Shown here in pieces: positions 24,270 to 32,109 of a DNA stretch of 43,524 nt. The first letter of the stretch is position 1, and every line of letters starts with the position of its first letter. Under the pieces are notes generated by a model. It did no database searches. It was not told the origin of the DNA and saw only the letters and a list, made by a program, of their open reading frames with translations. The stretch comes from Bacillota bacterium (GTDB taxonomy: Bacteria; Bacillota; Clostridia; Oscillospirales; Acutalibacteraceae): contig JAEZFF010000083.1 of assembly GCA_023417635.1 (NCBI GenBank), forward strand, positions 1 through 43,524. Reading direction: 5' to 3'. Both the position numbers and the translations under genes were made by a program.

Positions 24270-24857
24270 ATGGGGTATCGGGAAGAATTTGAAGCAATTT
24301 ATCAGGAGAAAATTAAACGTGCAGGTTCCGCAGAACTGCTTGCATGGCTGCAGAAAACAGATTTCTTTACAGCACCGGCCAGCACAAAGTTTCATTGTGC
24401 CTGCCTTGGCGGCCTTGTGCGGCACAGCGTCAGCGTTTACCATGTGATGCGGGAAAAGCATTTTGACGCAGAAACAGACAGCGAAGAAAGTTTTGCCATC
24501 TGTGCGCTCCTGCATGACATTTGTAAGTCGGAGTTTTATAAAAAAAGTTTCCGCAATTTCAAAAATGAGGAAACCGGTCAATGGGAGAAACGCCCTTATT
24601 ACTCCATTGAAGACAGTTATCCTTATGGTCATGGGGAAAAATCGGTGTTCCTCATCGAGCGTTTTATGCGCCTGAAAACATCAGAGGCCATTGCTATTCG
24701 TTGGCACATGGGCGGTTTTGATGACGCAGCAAAGGGCGGGTGCTTTGCCATCAGTCAGGCATATGAAAAATATCCGCTTGCGGTAAAGCTTCACCTTTCC
24801 GACCTTGAAAGCACTTACCTTCGTGAAAAGGGGACTTCTGAAGTACCGCATCAATAA
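24270..24857 (+). CDS. HD-domain hydrolase
   Basis: 195-residue cytosolic protein of the HD metal-dependent phosphohydrolase superfamily. Candidate metal ligands are His in VRHSVSVYH, the doublet His-Asp in ALLHDICK (about 89-96), His in YGHGEKS and His in IRWHMGG, in the usual order. The substrate is unknown; relatives act on nucleotides or phosphorylated signals. The N-terminal REEFEAIYQEKI helix precedes the HD core. The frame is open from 24240, but ATG 24270 is chosen because AAGGAGGT (24258-24265) lies just before it. It is a single-gene unit between two terminators and has no visible promoter of its own, so it may depend on read-through from the accA transcript. Confidence 0.87.
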   Translation: MGYREEFEAIYQEKIKRAGSAELLAWLQKTDFFTAPASTKFHCACLGGLVRHSVSVYHVMREKHFDAETDSEESFAICALLHDICKSEFYKKSFRNFKNEETGQWEKRPYYSIEDSYPYGHGEKSVFLIERFMRLKTSEAIAIRWHMGGFDDAAKGGCFAISQAYEKYPLAVKLHLSDLESTYLREKGTSEVPHQ

Positions 24858-24903
24858 AATTGAAGAACCTGATGTTTTGCTGGCCAGCATTAGCCAGTTA
24901 CTT

Positions 24904-24939
24904 AAAGGTGGCTCTGAAAAAAATCGGAGCTGCCTTTTT
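24904..24939 (+). terminator. Terminator after the HD-domain gene
   Basis: A stem of about 14 bp (24904-24917 with 24924-24937, three G-T pairs) is followed by TTTTTC. It separates the HD gene from the ABC transporter promoter. Confidence 0.82.
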
Positions 24940-24966
24940 CTATGCAAAATTATTTTTAAAAAGGGA

Positions 24967-25022
24967 TTGACTTTTCAAAATATTGATGTATTATTGTATT
25001 AGAAACTTAGTACAACAATACA
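24967..25022 (+). promoter_or_regulatory. Promoter and GntR-type operator of the first ABC operon
   Basis: TTGACT (24967-24972) and TATTAT (24989-24994) form a promoter with a 16-bp spacer. The -10 box lies inside a long dyad, TGTATTATTGTA (24987-24998) facing TACAACAATACA (25011-25022), complementary except for one position. The same core, with the same spacing, occurs before the GntR gene at 26716-26746. Binding there would block transcription, so repression by the nearby regulator is likely. Confidence 0.75.
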
Positions 25023-25045
25023 TTAATACAAATGAGGCGAATAAT

Positions 25046-25969
25046 ATGAGTGAAGCAGTTATCCAAACGAGAAACATCAGTAAACTCTACGGAAAATTTG
25101 CTGCTGTTTCAGACTTAAGCATTCAGGTAAACAAGGGCGATATTTACGCGCTTGTGGGAAGAAATGGTGCAGGAAAGACAACCCTGCTGAAACTAATCTG
25201 CGGTCTAACCCCGATTTCGGGCGGTGAGCTTGAACTTTTTGGCCAAACTTCCGCACAGCAGCTTAGCTTGGCAAGGGCCCACATGGGCACCATGATTGAA
25301 ACGCCCGGTTTTTTCCCATACCTTACCGCGAAAGACAACCTGGAGTATTACCGGATTCAGCGTGGAAACAAAGACAAAGGCATTGTTGCGAAAACCCTTC
25401 AGTTTGTAGGGCTTGCAAATACCGGGAACAAAAAATTCAAGAATTTTTCGCTTGGCATGAAGCAGCGCCTTGGTCTTGCGCTTGCCATCATGGATGATCC
25501 GGATCTTCTTATACTTGACGAACCAATTAACGGCCTTGACCCGATGGGAATTAAAGAATTCCGCGACCTTGTCCTGAAGCTGAACAAAGAAAAGCACACG
25601 ACGATTCTGATTTCCAGCCACATTCTCGGCGAACTTTCGCAAATTGCCACAACGTATGGCTTTATCAATCAGGGCAAAATGGTTCAGCATATTACGGCAG
25701 CGGATCTCAAAGAAAAGTGCCGCAATTATGTTCGCATTGATGTCGACGACACCGCAAAGGCCACTGAAGTGCTGAAAAATAAAATGTCGTTGGAAAAATT
25801 AGAAACAGTTGATGAGCATACCATTCACGTGGCAGACAAAATGGAGGATCCGGCGCCGATTGTAAAAAGCCTGGTAGAAAGCGGCGTTATGGTTTCACAG
25901 GTTTACCGTTCCGGAATAAATCTTGAGCAGTATTTTGTTAATCTGATTGGGGGAAAAGAGAATGCTTAA
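25046..25969 (+). CDS. ABC transporter ATP-binding protein (BcrA-like)
   Basis: 307-residue nucleotide-binding subunit of an ABC exporter. It carries Walker A GRNGAGKTT (about 37-45), signature FSLGMKQRLGL, Walker B LLILDEPINGLDP and the switch His in ISSHILGEL. The extended C-terminal domain and overall pattern match the BcrA group, which exports peptides or confers antibiotic self-protection; the substrate is unknown. The frame extends to 24983, but ATG 25046 is used: upstream codons lie in the promoter/operator, and GAGGCG precedes 25046. The permease gene overlaps its end by 8 bp. Confidence 0.92.
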   Translation: MSEAVIQTRNISKLYGKFAAVSDLSIQVNKGDIYALVGRNGAGKTTLLKLICGLTPISGGELELFGQTSAQQLSLARAHMGTMIETPGFFPYLTAKDNLEYYRIQRGNKDKGIVAKTLQFVGLANTGNKKFKNFSLGMKQRLGLALAIMDDPDLLILDEPINGLDPMGIKEFRDLVLKLNKEKHTTILISSHILGELSQIATTYGFINQGKMVQHITAADLKEKCRNYVRIDVDDTAKATEVLKNKMSLEKLETVDEHTIHVADKMEDPAPIVKSLVESGVMVSQVYRSGINLEQYFVNLIGGKENA

Positions 25970-26681
25970 ACTGATTCATGCGGATTTTTACAAGGTCTTT
26001 CACCGCTTGTATTTTTACATTTTGACGGTAGTTTTGGCTGGACTGTGCCTTACCATGATTTTTGCAATGCGCGGCGGTTCTTCAGCTTGCGCAAGTGAAT
26101 CCATAAAACTTGCAATATCCATGTTTTCCATGCCTGTATTTATCCTTCCCATGATAACTCAGATTGTTTTTTCAGAAGAGTACCAGTCACACACACTGAA
26201 AAACACGGCGTCCTTCGGCACAGACCGTACGGTACTTTTCATTTCGAAATGGATTACCAGCATTTTGCTCAGCGTAATTCTTGCAGCAGTGCTTCTTGCA
26301 GTATATATGGGAAGTACCATGCTGGTTCTGAAAAGGGATGCGGCGTTTAACTCCGCTTTTATCCAGATGTTCTTTACCCGTTTAGGCGCAGCTTGCTCTG
26401 TGTACCTTGCCTGCATTTCCATGTCGGTTTTCCTTGCGGCTGTGCTTAACCGTAACGCTTTTGCTATTTTCCTTTATTATGCCTTGTTTTACTTTACAGT
26501 CTATTTCCTGATGCTCTTACGGCTGGGAAGCGCTACCAAATATCTTTTAAAATGTTCGTTGGATGCTATTATGCAAGGCCCAGTTACTCAGCTTCAGCAG
26601 CCAGTTATTGTCTCCCTTGTCACTACCGTTGTTTTCTTTATTGGCGGTGCAGTACTGTTCCGCAGAAAAGATTTATGCTAA
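25962..26681 (+). CDS. ABC transporter permease (ABC-2 type)
   Basis: 239-residue membrane protein with about six hydrophobic segments: near residues 15-37, 58-75, 95-120, 145-165, 170-190 and 215-235. MLKLIHADFYKVFHRLYFYI is a typical start for permeases partnered with BcrA-like ATPases. ATG 25962 follows GGGGGAAAAGAG and overlaps the ATPase gene by 8 bp; ATG 25947 is an in-frame alternative inside that ribosome binding region. It pairs with the preceding ATPase to form one exporter. The substrate is unknown. Confidence 0.88.
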   Translation: MLKLIHADFYKVFHRLYFYILTVVLAGLCLTMIFAMRGGSSACASESIKLAISMFSMPVFILPMITQIVFSEEYQSHTLKNTASFGTDRTVLFISKWITSILLSVILAAVLLAVYMGSTMLVLKRDAAFNSAFIQMFFTRLGAACSVYLACISMSVFLAAVLNRNAFAIFLYYALFYFTVYFLMLLRLGSATKYLLKCSLDAIMQGPVTQLQQPVIVSLVTTVVFFIGGAVLFRRKDLC

Positions 26682-26696
26682 TGGCACCTAAACCTG

Positions 26697-26746
26697 TTGA
26701 CAAGTGCTGTGCATCTGTATTATTGTATGAATCATGCAGTACAGCA
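26697..26746 (+). promoter_or_regulatory. Promoter and shared operator before the GntR gene
   Basis: TTGACA (26697-26702) precedes TATTAT (26718-26723), spacer 15 bp, or TATTGT (26721-26726), spacer 18 bp. The motif TGTATTATTGTAT (26716-26728), nine bases, AGTACAGCA (26738-26746) repeats the operator found before the first ABC operon with identical spacing. This suggests autoregulation. Confidence 0.72.
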
Positions 26747-26760
26747 GTGGAGGTGAAAAT

Positions 26761-27138
26761 ATGTCTTGGGATCTAAAATCGGATCGCCCGATTTATGCCC
26801 AGCTCGTAGAGCAGATAGAGCTTATGGTTGTTTCAGGAATTTACCCGGCTGGTTCCAAACTCCCATCTGTACGCGACTTGGCGGCAGATGCAGCTGTCAA
26901 CCCAAACACCATGCAGCGTGCGCTTGCCCAGCTTGAAAGCGATGGGCTTTTATATTCGCAGCGTACCAGCGGAAGATTTGTAACGGAGGATGCGGAGAGA
27001 ATTATGCAGATTAAAAATGCGTTTGCTGTAAATGTTATTCATGAATTTATGCTAAAAATGAATCAGCTTGGCTACAACTGCCAGCAAACAATTTCCCTGC
27101 TGGAAAAGACGATGAAGGAGGAAGAAAGCAATGGATAG
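26761..27138 (+). CDS. GntR-family transcriptional regulator, YtrA-like
   Basis: 125-residue regulator with an N-terminal winged helix (SDRPIYAQLVEQIELMVVSG, then GSKLPSVRDLAADAAVNPNTMQRALAQLE) and only a short C-terminal helical region, as in the YtrA subfamily. YtrA-like regulators usually repress adjacent ABC exporter genes and respond to cell-envelope stress (family knowledge). ATG 26761 follows GGAGGTGA exactly; the upstream in-frame ATG at 26734 lies within the operator. Its stop overlaps the next ATPase gene by 8 bp. It probably controls its own operon and the preceding ABC operon through the shared dyad. Confidence 0.93.
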   Translation: MSWDLKSDRPIYAQLVEQIELMVVSGIYPAGSKLPSVRDLAADAAVNPNTMQRALAQLESDGLLYSQRTSGRFVTEDAERIMQIKNAFAVNVIHEFMLKMNQLGYNCQQTISLLEKTMKEEESNG

Positions 27139-27829
27139 CATTGTGGAGTGCAGAAACCTCACAAAGATTTTTCCGGGCTGCGTTGCACTAAATGCCATCA
27201 ATCTCACAATTCCAAAAGGGCAGATTGTTGGCTTGTTAGGGCCTAACGGAAGCGGCAAAAGCACGCTGATAAAAACCATCAACGGCCTGCTTACGCCAAC
27301 CGGCGGTGAAATTCTGATTAACGGAATGAAACCGGGGGTTGAAACCAAGAAAATTATTTCCTACCTGCCGGAACGCACCTACCTGAATGATTGGATGACC
27401 GTGCGGAATATGTTGGATTTTTTCGGTGACTTTTACGAAAATTTCAATAAAGTAAAAGCGTACGATATGCTGCAGCGGCTGCATATCAATCCGAACAGCC
27501 GGCTTAAGACGATGTCGAAAGGCACCAAGGAAAAAGTTCAGCTGATTCTCGTCATGAGCCGCGAGGCAGAGCTTTATGTCCTTGATGAACCGATCGGCGG
27601 CGTTGACCCGGCCGCGCGCGATTATATCCTCGACACCATTATCAGTAACTACAGTGAAAACGCTACGGTACTGATTTCTACGCACTTAATCACAGATGTG
27701 GAGAAAATCCTGGACGGCGTTATTTTTATTAATATGGGCAATATTGTGATGACGGCTTCCGTCGATGATATTCGTGCAAAAGAAAACAAGAGCGTTGATG
27801 AGCTTTTCCGGGAGGTGTTCAAATGCTGA
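27131..27829 (+). CDS. ABC transporter ATP-binding protein (YtrB-like)
   Basis: 232-residue ATPase with Walker A GPNGSGKST (about 36-44), Walker B LYVLDEPIGGVDP and the switch His in ISTHLITDVE. The signature motif reads MSKGTKEKV, a departure from LSGGQ that is common in YtrB-like proteins regulated by GntR. AAGGAGGAAG lies before ATG 27131, which overlaps the regulator gene. It pairs with the permease directly downstream (7-bp overlap). The substrate is unknown. Confidence 0.92.
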   Translation: MDSIVECRNLTKIFPGCVALNAINLTIPKGQIVGLLGPNGSGKSTLIKTINGLLTPTGGEILINGMKPGVETKKIISYLPERTYLNDWMTVRNMLDFFGDFYENFNKVKAYDMLQRLHINPNSRLKTMSKGTKEKVQLILVMSREAELYVLDEPIGGVDPAARDYILDTIISNYSENATVLISTHLITDVEKILDGVIFINMGNIVMTASVDDIRAKENKSVDELFREVFKC

Positions 27830-28638
27830 GCAAATTGATGAAATACGAAGTGAAGGCGACACAGCGCATTTTTCTGCCAATGTACGCTCTCATTATCGTT
27901 TTTGCCGGAATCAACAAACTGTTTATGCAACTGAATTTTCAGCGAACGAATGGTATGTTTTCTGTTGCAACCGGTATTTCCATGGCGGTTTACGTCATTT
28001 TAATTGCCGCAACATTTGTTATGACTCTGGTGGTTATGATACAGCGCTTTTACAAAAACCTGCTTGGCGACGAAGGGTATCTTTCCTTTACGCTCCCGGT
28101 AAAAGTCCACAGCCACATTGACTGCAAAATGCTTATTTCACTGATGTGGAATGTTTTAAGCATTGTTGTTGCGGTTCTGTCGGTTTTCATTCTGGCCGTC
28201 AGTTCAGATATGATGAAGGAAACCCGTGAAATTCTGACTGCGATTGGTAAAGATTTTCAGCATTACGGTGGCATGGCATGGCTGGTTGCCGTTGAGGTTA
28301 TTGTCTTTGTGCTGGTCAGCATCCTGGCCTGCACCCTGCAGATTTACGCTTCCGTCACAGTGGGCAGTTACTGCAGCAAGCATAAGCTCCTCGCCGGTTT
28401 TGGTGCGTTTATTGGTTTCGGTGTTGTGCAGCAAATCGTAGCTTCTATTCTTTTTGGTGCCTATACTGGTGGGCAGCAAATGGACTATTTCCTTCACTCA
28501 AAAGTAATAACAGACTGGGCTGCTCTTCAAACCGCAGCGGGTTGGCTCGGTGCTACTATTCTTTTCACTTTGGTTTTTGGGGCAGCCTTTTACTTCTTTA
28601 CAAATTGGCTTCTTAGTAAGAAACTCAATCTGGAATAA
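27823..28638 (+). CDS. ABC transporter permease of the GntR-linked exporter
   Basis: 271-residue membrane protein with about six transmembrane segments: near 17-35, 48-68, 100-130, 150-180, 190-215 and 235-260. The start MLSKLMKYEVKATQRIFLP and the segment GDEGYLSFTLPVKVHSHI recall permeases of the YtrC/lantibiotic-protection type. GGGAGG lies before ATG 27823. It forms the exporter with the preceding ATPase and ends the GntR operon; a terminator follows. No substrate can be assigned. Confidence 0.87.
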   Translation: MLSKLMKYEVKATQRIFLPMYALIIVFAGINKLFMQLNFQRTNGMFSVATGISMAVYVILIAATFVMTLVVMIQRFYKNLLGDEGYLSFTLPVKVHSHIDCKMLISLMWNVLSIVVAVLSVFILAVSSDMMKETREILTAIGKDFQHYGGMAWLVAVEVIVFVLVSILACTLQIYASVTVGSYCSKHKLLAGFGAFIGFGVVQQIVASILFGAYTGGQQMDYFLHSKVITDWAALQTAAGWLGATILFTLVFGAAFYFFTNWLLSKKLNLE

Positions 28639-28647
28639 TTATTTTGT

Positions 28648-28684
28648 GGCAGGGAACCTTCCGTGTGAGGCTCCCTGCCTTTTT
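28648..28684 (+). terminator. Terminator of the GntR-ABC operon
   Basis: GGCAGGGA (28648-28655) pairs with TCCCTGCC (28672-28679), followed by TTTTT (28680-28684). Confidence 0.87.
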
Positions 28685-28767
28685 GTGATTCGAAAAAGCG
28701 TAAGAAAAACGTTGTACTTCTGGAAAACCCGTCCCCAATGTGATAAGATACTTTGGAGGTGATTGCA

Positions 28768-29691
28768 ATGGCAGAGCCTGCTATTTTAACGGACCAGCTT
28801 GCAAAAAGCTACGATGGAACCGTTTACGCCCTGCAGGATTTATCAATCGAAGTGCCGCAGGGTGAAGTATTTGGGTTTCTTGGGCCGAACGGCGCGGGGA
28901 AGACGACAACCGTAAAGCTCCTTACCGGCCTGCTGAAGCCGAGCAAAGGTTCCTGTTCGGTTTTAGGGATTCCTTCTTCGCTTCATTCTTCCGAAGTCCA
29001 CAGCGTCTGCGGTGTTATGACAGAAAGTGCCCGTATGTACACACAGATGACCGGCATGGAAAATCTTGTTTTCTTTGCGCAGACGGCCGAAATGGAACTT
29101 CCGGCGGCAAAAGTGCGTGCAGAGGAACTGCTGAAGCGTATGGATCTTTGGGATGCACGTGACAAAAAGCTGCGCGCTTACTCAACTGGTATGGCTCAGC
29201 GGCTTTCGCTTGCGCGTGCCCTTGTGAACCGGCCGAAAGTCCTTTTTCTGGACGAACCAACGAGCGGGCTGGACCCGGAGTCTGCGCAGGCTGTGAATAC
29301 GCTGATTGACGGCCTTGCCAGGAAGGAAGGCGTTACGGTCTTTCTGTGTACGCATCAGCTGCGCTATGCACAGGACATCTGCGAGCGGTATGGAATTATA
29401 GAAAAAGGGAATCTGCTTGCGTGCGGAACATTGGAAACTCTCAGCCAAAATGCTCAGATTCATATACGGGCTGCACTGCGCCTTGCAGAAGGTGACGCGC
29501 CTGATAATCTGCAGCGCGGTAAAGATGGATGGTGGCGCACCGACCTGCGGCGCGAAGATGATATGCCACGCCTTTTAAAACAGCTGATCGAAGGCGGCAA
29601 CAGCATTTATGAAGCACACATTGTAAGGCCAACACTTGAGGACATTTATTTTCGCTATGTTCAGGCAAACGGAAAGGGGGCTGTCTCATGA
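28768..29691 (+). CDS. ABC transporter ATP-binding protein (third exporter)
   Basis: 307-residue ATPase with Walker A GPNGAGKTT (about 41-49), signature YSTGMAQRLSLA, Walker B VLFLDEPTSGLDP and the switch His in CTHQLRYAQ. A C-terminal extension of about 80 residues (after residue 225) is typical of drug or ion exporters of the CcmA/NatA type. TTGGAGGTG precedes ATG 28768; the in-frame codon at 28753 overlaps that site. The permease start overlaps its stop (ATGA). No clear promoter was found; the shared dyad is not present before this gene, so it may lie outside the GntR regulon. Confidence 0.92.
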   Translation: MAEPAILTDQLAKSYDGTVYALQDLSIEVPQGEVFGFLGPNGAGKTTTVKLLTGLLKPSKGSCSVLGIPSSLHSSEVHSVCGVMTESARMYTQMTGMENLVFFAQTAEMELPAAKVRAEELLKRMDLWDARDKKLRAYSTGMAQRLSLARALVNRPKVLFLDEPTSGLDPESAQAVNTLIDGLARKEGVTVFLCTHQLRYAQDICERYGIIEKGNLLACGTLETLSQNAQIHIRAALRLAEGDAPDNLQRGKDGWWRTDLRREDDMPRLLKQLIEGGNSIYEAHIVRPTLEDIYFRYVQANGKGAVS

Positions 29692-30485
29692 AAAACCTTT
29701 CTTCTGCAGAAAAAGCACTCATCCACAAAGACTTTCATGAAGTCTGGGATTCTAAAATGGCGCGCAATACCATGATGGTTGTGCCGCTTGTACTTGTCCT
29801 CGCTGTACCGATTCTTATCCTTGTTATCATTAATACTGTTCCTGCCAGCCAGAAGAACGGCGTAGATAAAATGATGAAAATGCATCCGCTGGAAATTCGG
29901 TATTTCAACCCAAAGCAGGGCATGTTCTACATCATGACCAATATGCTTTTTCCCATGTTCTTTTTGATGATTCCGCTGATGTCATCCAGCGTGGCGGCGG
30001 CCAGCAGTTTCGTTGGGGAGCGGGAGCGCGGTACACTTGAAACACTTTTGCTGACGCCTTTGAACCCCAAAAAGGTTTTTAAGGCAAAAGTCATTGGCTG
30101 CATTCTACTTTCCGCATTGGTTTCGGCCTTATCCTTTCTTGTGTTTGCCATTGTTATTTCAGTGGGGGACATCATGCTTAAGATGCCGTTTTTCCTGAAC
30201 TGGAGCTGGCTGGTGCTGATTCTGCTTTTTGCGCCTGGTGTTACGGTATTCGGTGTGGTGTTTATGGTGCTCATTTCAGCAAAGAGTAAAAGTTATATTG
30301 AGTCGGTGCAGACTTCCGGCTACATTGTTTTGCCGCTGGTCCTTCTGTTCTTGGGCGAGTTTACCGGCTTGTTTACTCTGAATGCTGTTGCTTTTCTCGT
30401 CATTTCTGTTTGTATTATAATCTTGGATGTCATTATCTGGACTATTACATCCCGTTCTTTCAAAACAGAAAAGCTGTTAAAATAA
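29688..30485 (+). CDS. ABC-2 type permease (NatB-like)
   Basis: 265-residue membrane protein with about six transmembrane segments. The cytosolic loop motif SSFVGERERGTLETLLLTPL near residues 104-123 is characteristic of ABC-2/NatB-type permeases, where it contacts the ATPase. The N-terminus is cytosolic (MKNLSSAEKALIHKDFHEVW), followed by a strong hydrophobic segment at about 24-48. It overlaps the ATPase gene by 4 nt (ATGA) and forms the third exporter with it. The substrate is unknown; Na+ or drug export are possibilities from family knowledge only. Confidence 0.9.
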   Translation: MKNLSSAEKALIHKDFHEVWDSKMARNTMMVVPLVLVLAVPILILVIINTVPASQKNGVDKMMKMHPLEIRYFNPKQGMFYIMTNMLFPMFFLMIPLMSSSVAAASSFVGERERGTLETLLLTPLNPKKVFKAKVIGCILLSALVSALSFLVFAIVISVGDIMLKMPFFLNWSWLVLILLFAPGVTVFGVVFMVLISAKSKSYIESVQTSGYIVLPLVLLFLGEFTGLFTLNAVAFLVISVCIIILDVIIWTITSRSFKTEKLLK

Positions 30486-30505
30486 AAAAAGAAAGCTGGT
30501 GAAAC

Positions 30506-31339
30506 ATGGCTGCTGATCTGCATTGCCACACACAGGCTTCAGATGGTTCCTCTACAGCGGAAGAGCTTGTGCAGATGGCAAAAATACGTGGCCTTACTGC
30601 GATAGCTGTAACCGACCACGACACTTTTGCCGGAGTGAAAAATGCGGTTTCCTGTGGAAAACGGTACGGTGTTTCAGTTGTTCCGGGAGCAGAATTTTCT
30701 GCTGTGGACTCAGAAACCGGACGAAAGGCGCATATCCTCTGTTACCGCTGCACGTCACCGGAACTGCTTGAACCGCTTTGCCGCAGAACGCAGCAGGCGC
30801 GCCAGAAAGCGGGCGAAGCCATGCTGGAAAAAGCAATGGCTGTTTATCCGTTTCCCGCCGAACTTGCACTGAAATTTGCGCAGAACAGTACTTCCCTTTT
30901 TAAGCAGCACATCATGCGCGCATTGGTTGAAGCGGGGTATTCTTCCGGTATCTACAGTCCCGTTTTTAACGAACTCTTTTCTTCTACAAATGGAAAAGCG
31001 TATGAGCCTATCACGTACCCAGAGGTAAACGATGTTCTTGAACTGATTCACCGGGCAGGAGGAATCGCTGTGCTGGCCCATCCCGGTGAGTATGACAGTT
31101 ACGGCCTGTTGGGCCGCCTTGCTGCTTCACACAGCCTGGAAGGTGTGGAAGTCTGGCACCCACGCAATCACCCTGGCGATGACCGCCGCCTTTCACAGTT
31201 TGCCCGTGAAAACGGGCTGCTTATGACGGGTGGAACCGATTTTCACGGGCTGTATACGAAAATCCCACACCCGATTGGAAGTTTTACGGCCCCAGACAAT
31301 CAGCTTAGCCTGTTAATGGCTAAAAAATTTGTTTATTAG
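30506..31339 (+). CDS. PHP-domain phosphoesterase
   Basis: 277-residue metal-dependent phosphoesterase of the PHP superfamily, close to the TrpH/YciV (RNase AM) type. Metal ligands are visible in DLHCHTQASDG at the N-terminus, TDHDTFAG (about 39-46), the Glu in VPGAEFSA, His in LAHPGEYD and the terminal GGTDFHGLY. Characterised relatives hydrolyse nucleoside 3',5'-bisphosphate or digest RNA 5'-to-3'; which applies here is not known. The protein is cytosolic. ATG 30506 has only a weak AAAGAAAG-type upstream site. It lies 20 bp after the ABC permease gene and 13 bp before the TSCPD gene, so all may share one transcript. Confidence 0.9.
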   Translation: MAADLHCHTQASDGSSTAEELVQMAKIRGLTAIAVTDHDTFAGVKNAVSCGKRYGVSVVPGAEFSAVDSETGRKAHILCYRCTSPELLEPLCRRTQQARQKAGEAMLEKAMAVYPFPAELALKFAQNSTSLFKQHIMRALVEAGYSSGIYSPVFNELFSSTNGKAYEPITYPEVNDVLELIHRAGGIAVLAHPGEYDSYGLLGRLAASHSLEGVEVWHPRNHPGDDRRLSQFARENGLLMTGGTDFHGLYTKIPHPIGSFTAPDNQLSLLMAKKFVY

Positions 31340-31352
31340 GAGGATGCTGAAT

Positions 31353-31610
31353 ATGGAGTATCATTACAAAACAAAAGGAACCTGCTCACGGGAAATCATT
31401 ATTAATCTTGACGGTGACAAGGTGCAAGATGTTAAATTTATTGGTGGGTGCAATGGCAACACAAAGGGAATCAGCGCCTTAGTAAAAGGCATGAAAGCGG
31501 ATGAAGTCATTGACCGCTGCAAGGGGATTCGCTGTGGCATGAAGCCGACTTCCTGCCCGGATCAGCTTGCACAGGCACTTCAGCAGGCGATGAATAATTC
31601 GAGCAAATAA
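31353..31610 (+). CDS. TSCPD-domain protein (TIGR03905-like, four-Cys)
   Basis: 85-residue protein with the TSCPD domain, known as the C-terminal part of B12-dependent ribonucleotide reductases and as stand-alone proteins in Clostridia. Four cysteines are arranged as CSREI, GGCNGN, IRCGM and the name-giving TSCPDQL. Its function is unknown; metal or Fe-S binding is an inference from the cysteines. AGGAGG (31338-31343) lies 9 nt before ATG 31353; the longer frame from 31329 would begin upstream of that site. It follows the PHP gene and converges with a minus-strand Cys-rich peptide gene. Confidence 0.9.
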   Translation: MEYHYKTKGTCSREIIINLDGDKVQDVKFIGGCNGNTKGISALVKGMKADEVIDRCKGIRCGMKPTSCPDQLAQALQQAMNNSSK

Positions 31611-31654
31611 TTTGGAATAAAATGATTCTTTTGATGGAAACATATCGTATAAGC

Positions 31655-31690
31655 AAAAGCACCTATCAGCTTGAACTGATGGGTGCTTTT
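31655..31690. terminator. Bidirectional terminator between convergent genes
   Basis: AAAAGCACCTATCAG (31655-31669) pairs with CTGATGGGTGCTTTT (31676-31690), one G-T pair, 6-nt loop. T runs are present in both directions. It ends the TSCPD transcript (plus) and the Cys-rich peptide transcript (minus). Confidence 0.85.
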
Positions 31691-31750
31691 GTGCTGGATT
31701 ATGAAGACAAAGAGGGGGGCTGCAGCTATTGCCGCAGTCCCTGTGTGCTT

Positions 31751-31930
31751 TTAGCAGCCGCAGCCATTATTATTGCCACAGCCACAGTCATTGCCGCCAC
31801 AGCCGCCACAGCCACCACAGCCGCCGCAGCCACCGCAACTACCACAGCCGCCGCCGCAGCAGCAGCAGAGGATAATGATAAGGATCAGAATGCAGGAGCA
31901 AGAATTTCCACACCCAAAACTATTGCACAT
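31751..31930 (-). CDS. 59-residue Cys/Gly-rich peptide (high-cysteine HCB-like)
   Basis: A small minus-strand gene with a near-ideal ribosome binding site, AAAGGAGG (31947-31940), 9 nt before ATG 31930. The product has 18 cysteines in 59 residues: MCNSFGCGNSCSC, a hydrophobic run ILILIIIL (14-21), CCCCGGG, five consecutive Cys-Gly-Gly triplets near 32-46, then NDCGCGNNNGCGC. Short proteins of this kind in Clostridia are, as I recall, named chorion class high-cysteine HCB protein 13; no function is known. A metal-binding, membrane-associated or spore-coat role is only a guess. The plus-strand Ala/Thr-rich frame across the same bases is its antisense shadow. It is a single-gene unit ended by the bidirectional terminator. 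Confidence 0.78.
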   Translation of the reverse strand: MCNSFGCGNSCSCILILIIILCCCCGGGCGSCGGCGGCGGCGGCGGNDCGCGNNNGCGC

Positions 31931-32025
31931 AAGAGATTGCCTCCTTTCGATTTACAGTACATAATATTGCTGTGGCGTAAATGGTGTTACAAAATTCTTT
32001 GGGCTTTATATGAAGCCTTGCAGGG

Positions 32026-32054
32026 CTGACGTTTTACCAAAAACATGCTATAAT
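32026..32054 (+). promoter_or_regulatory. Promoter of the mcsA-mcsB-like operon
   Basis: CTGACG (32026-32031), 17-bp spacer and a perfect TATAAT (32049-32054) with the extended TGC before it. No CtsR-type tandem heptamer and no CIRCE element are visible around it. Confidence 0.8.
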
Positions 32055-32109
32055 AACAGCATAAATGTTAAATTTAGAACGGCGGGGATGCCGGTATGGA
32101 GGGATAATA

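Noticed and set aside
28742..28751. GATAAGAT as a -10 box for the third ABC operon
   Set aside because: It lies so close to the ribosome binding site that the transcript would start within it, and no -35 box is properly placed.
31622..32029. Plus-strand frame rich in Ala/Thr with long alanine runs
   Set aside because: It is the antisense shadow of the Cys/Gly-rich peptide gene; it lacks a good ribosome binding site and crosses the terminator at 31655-31690.
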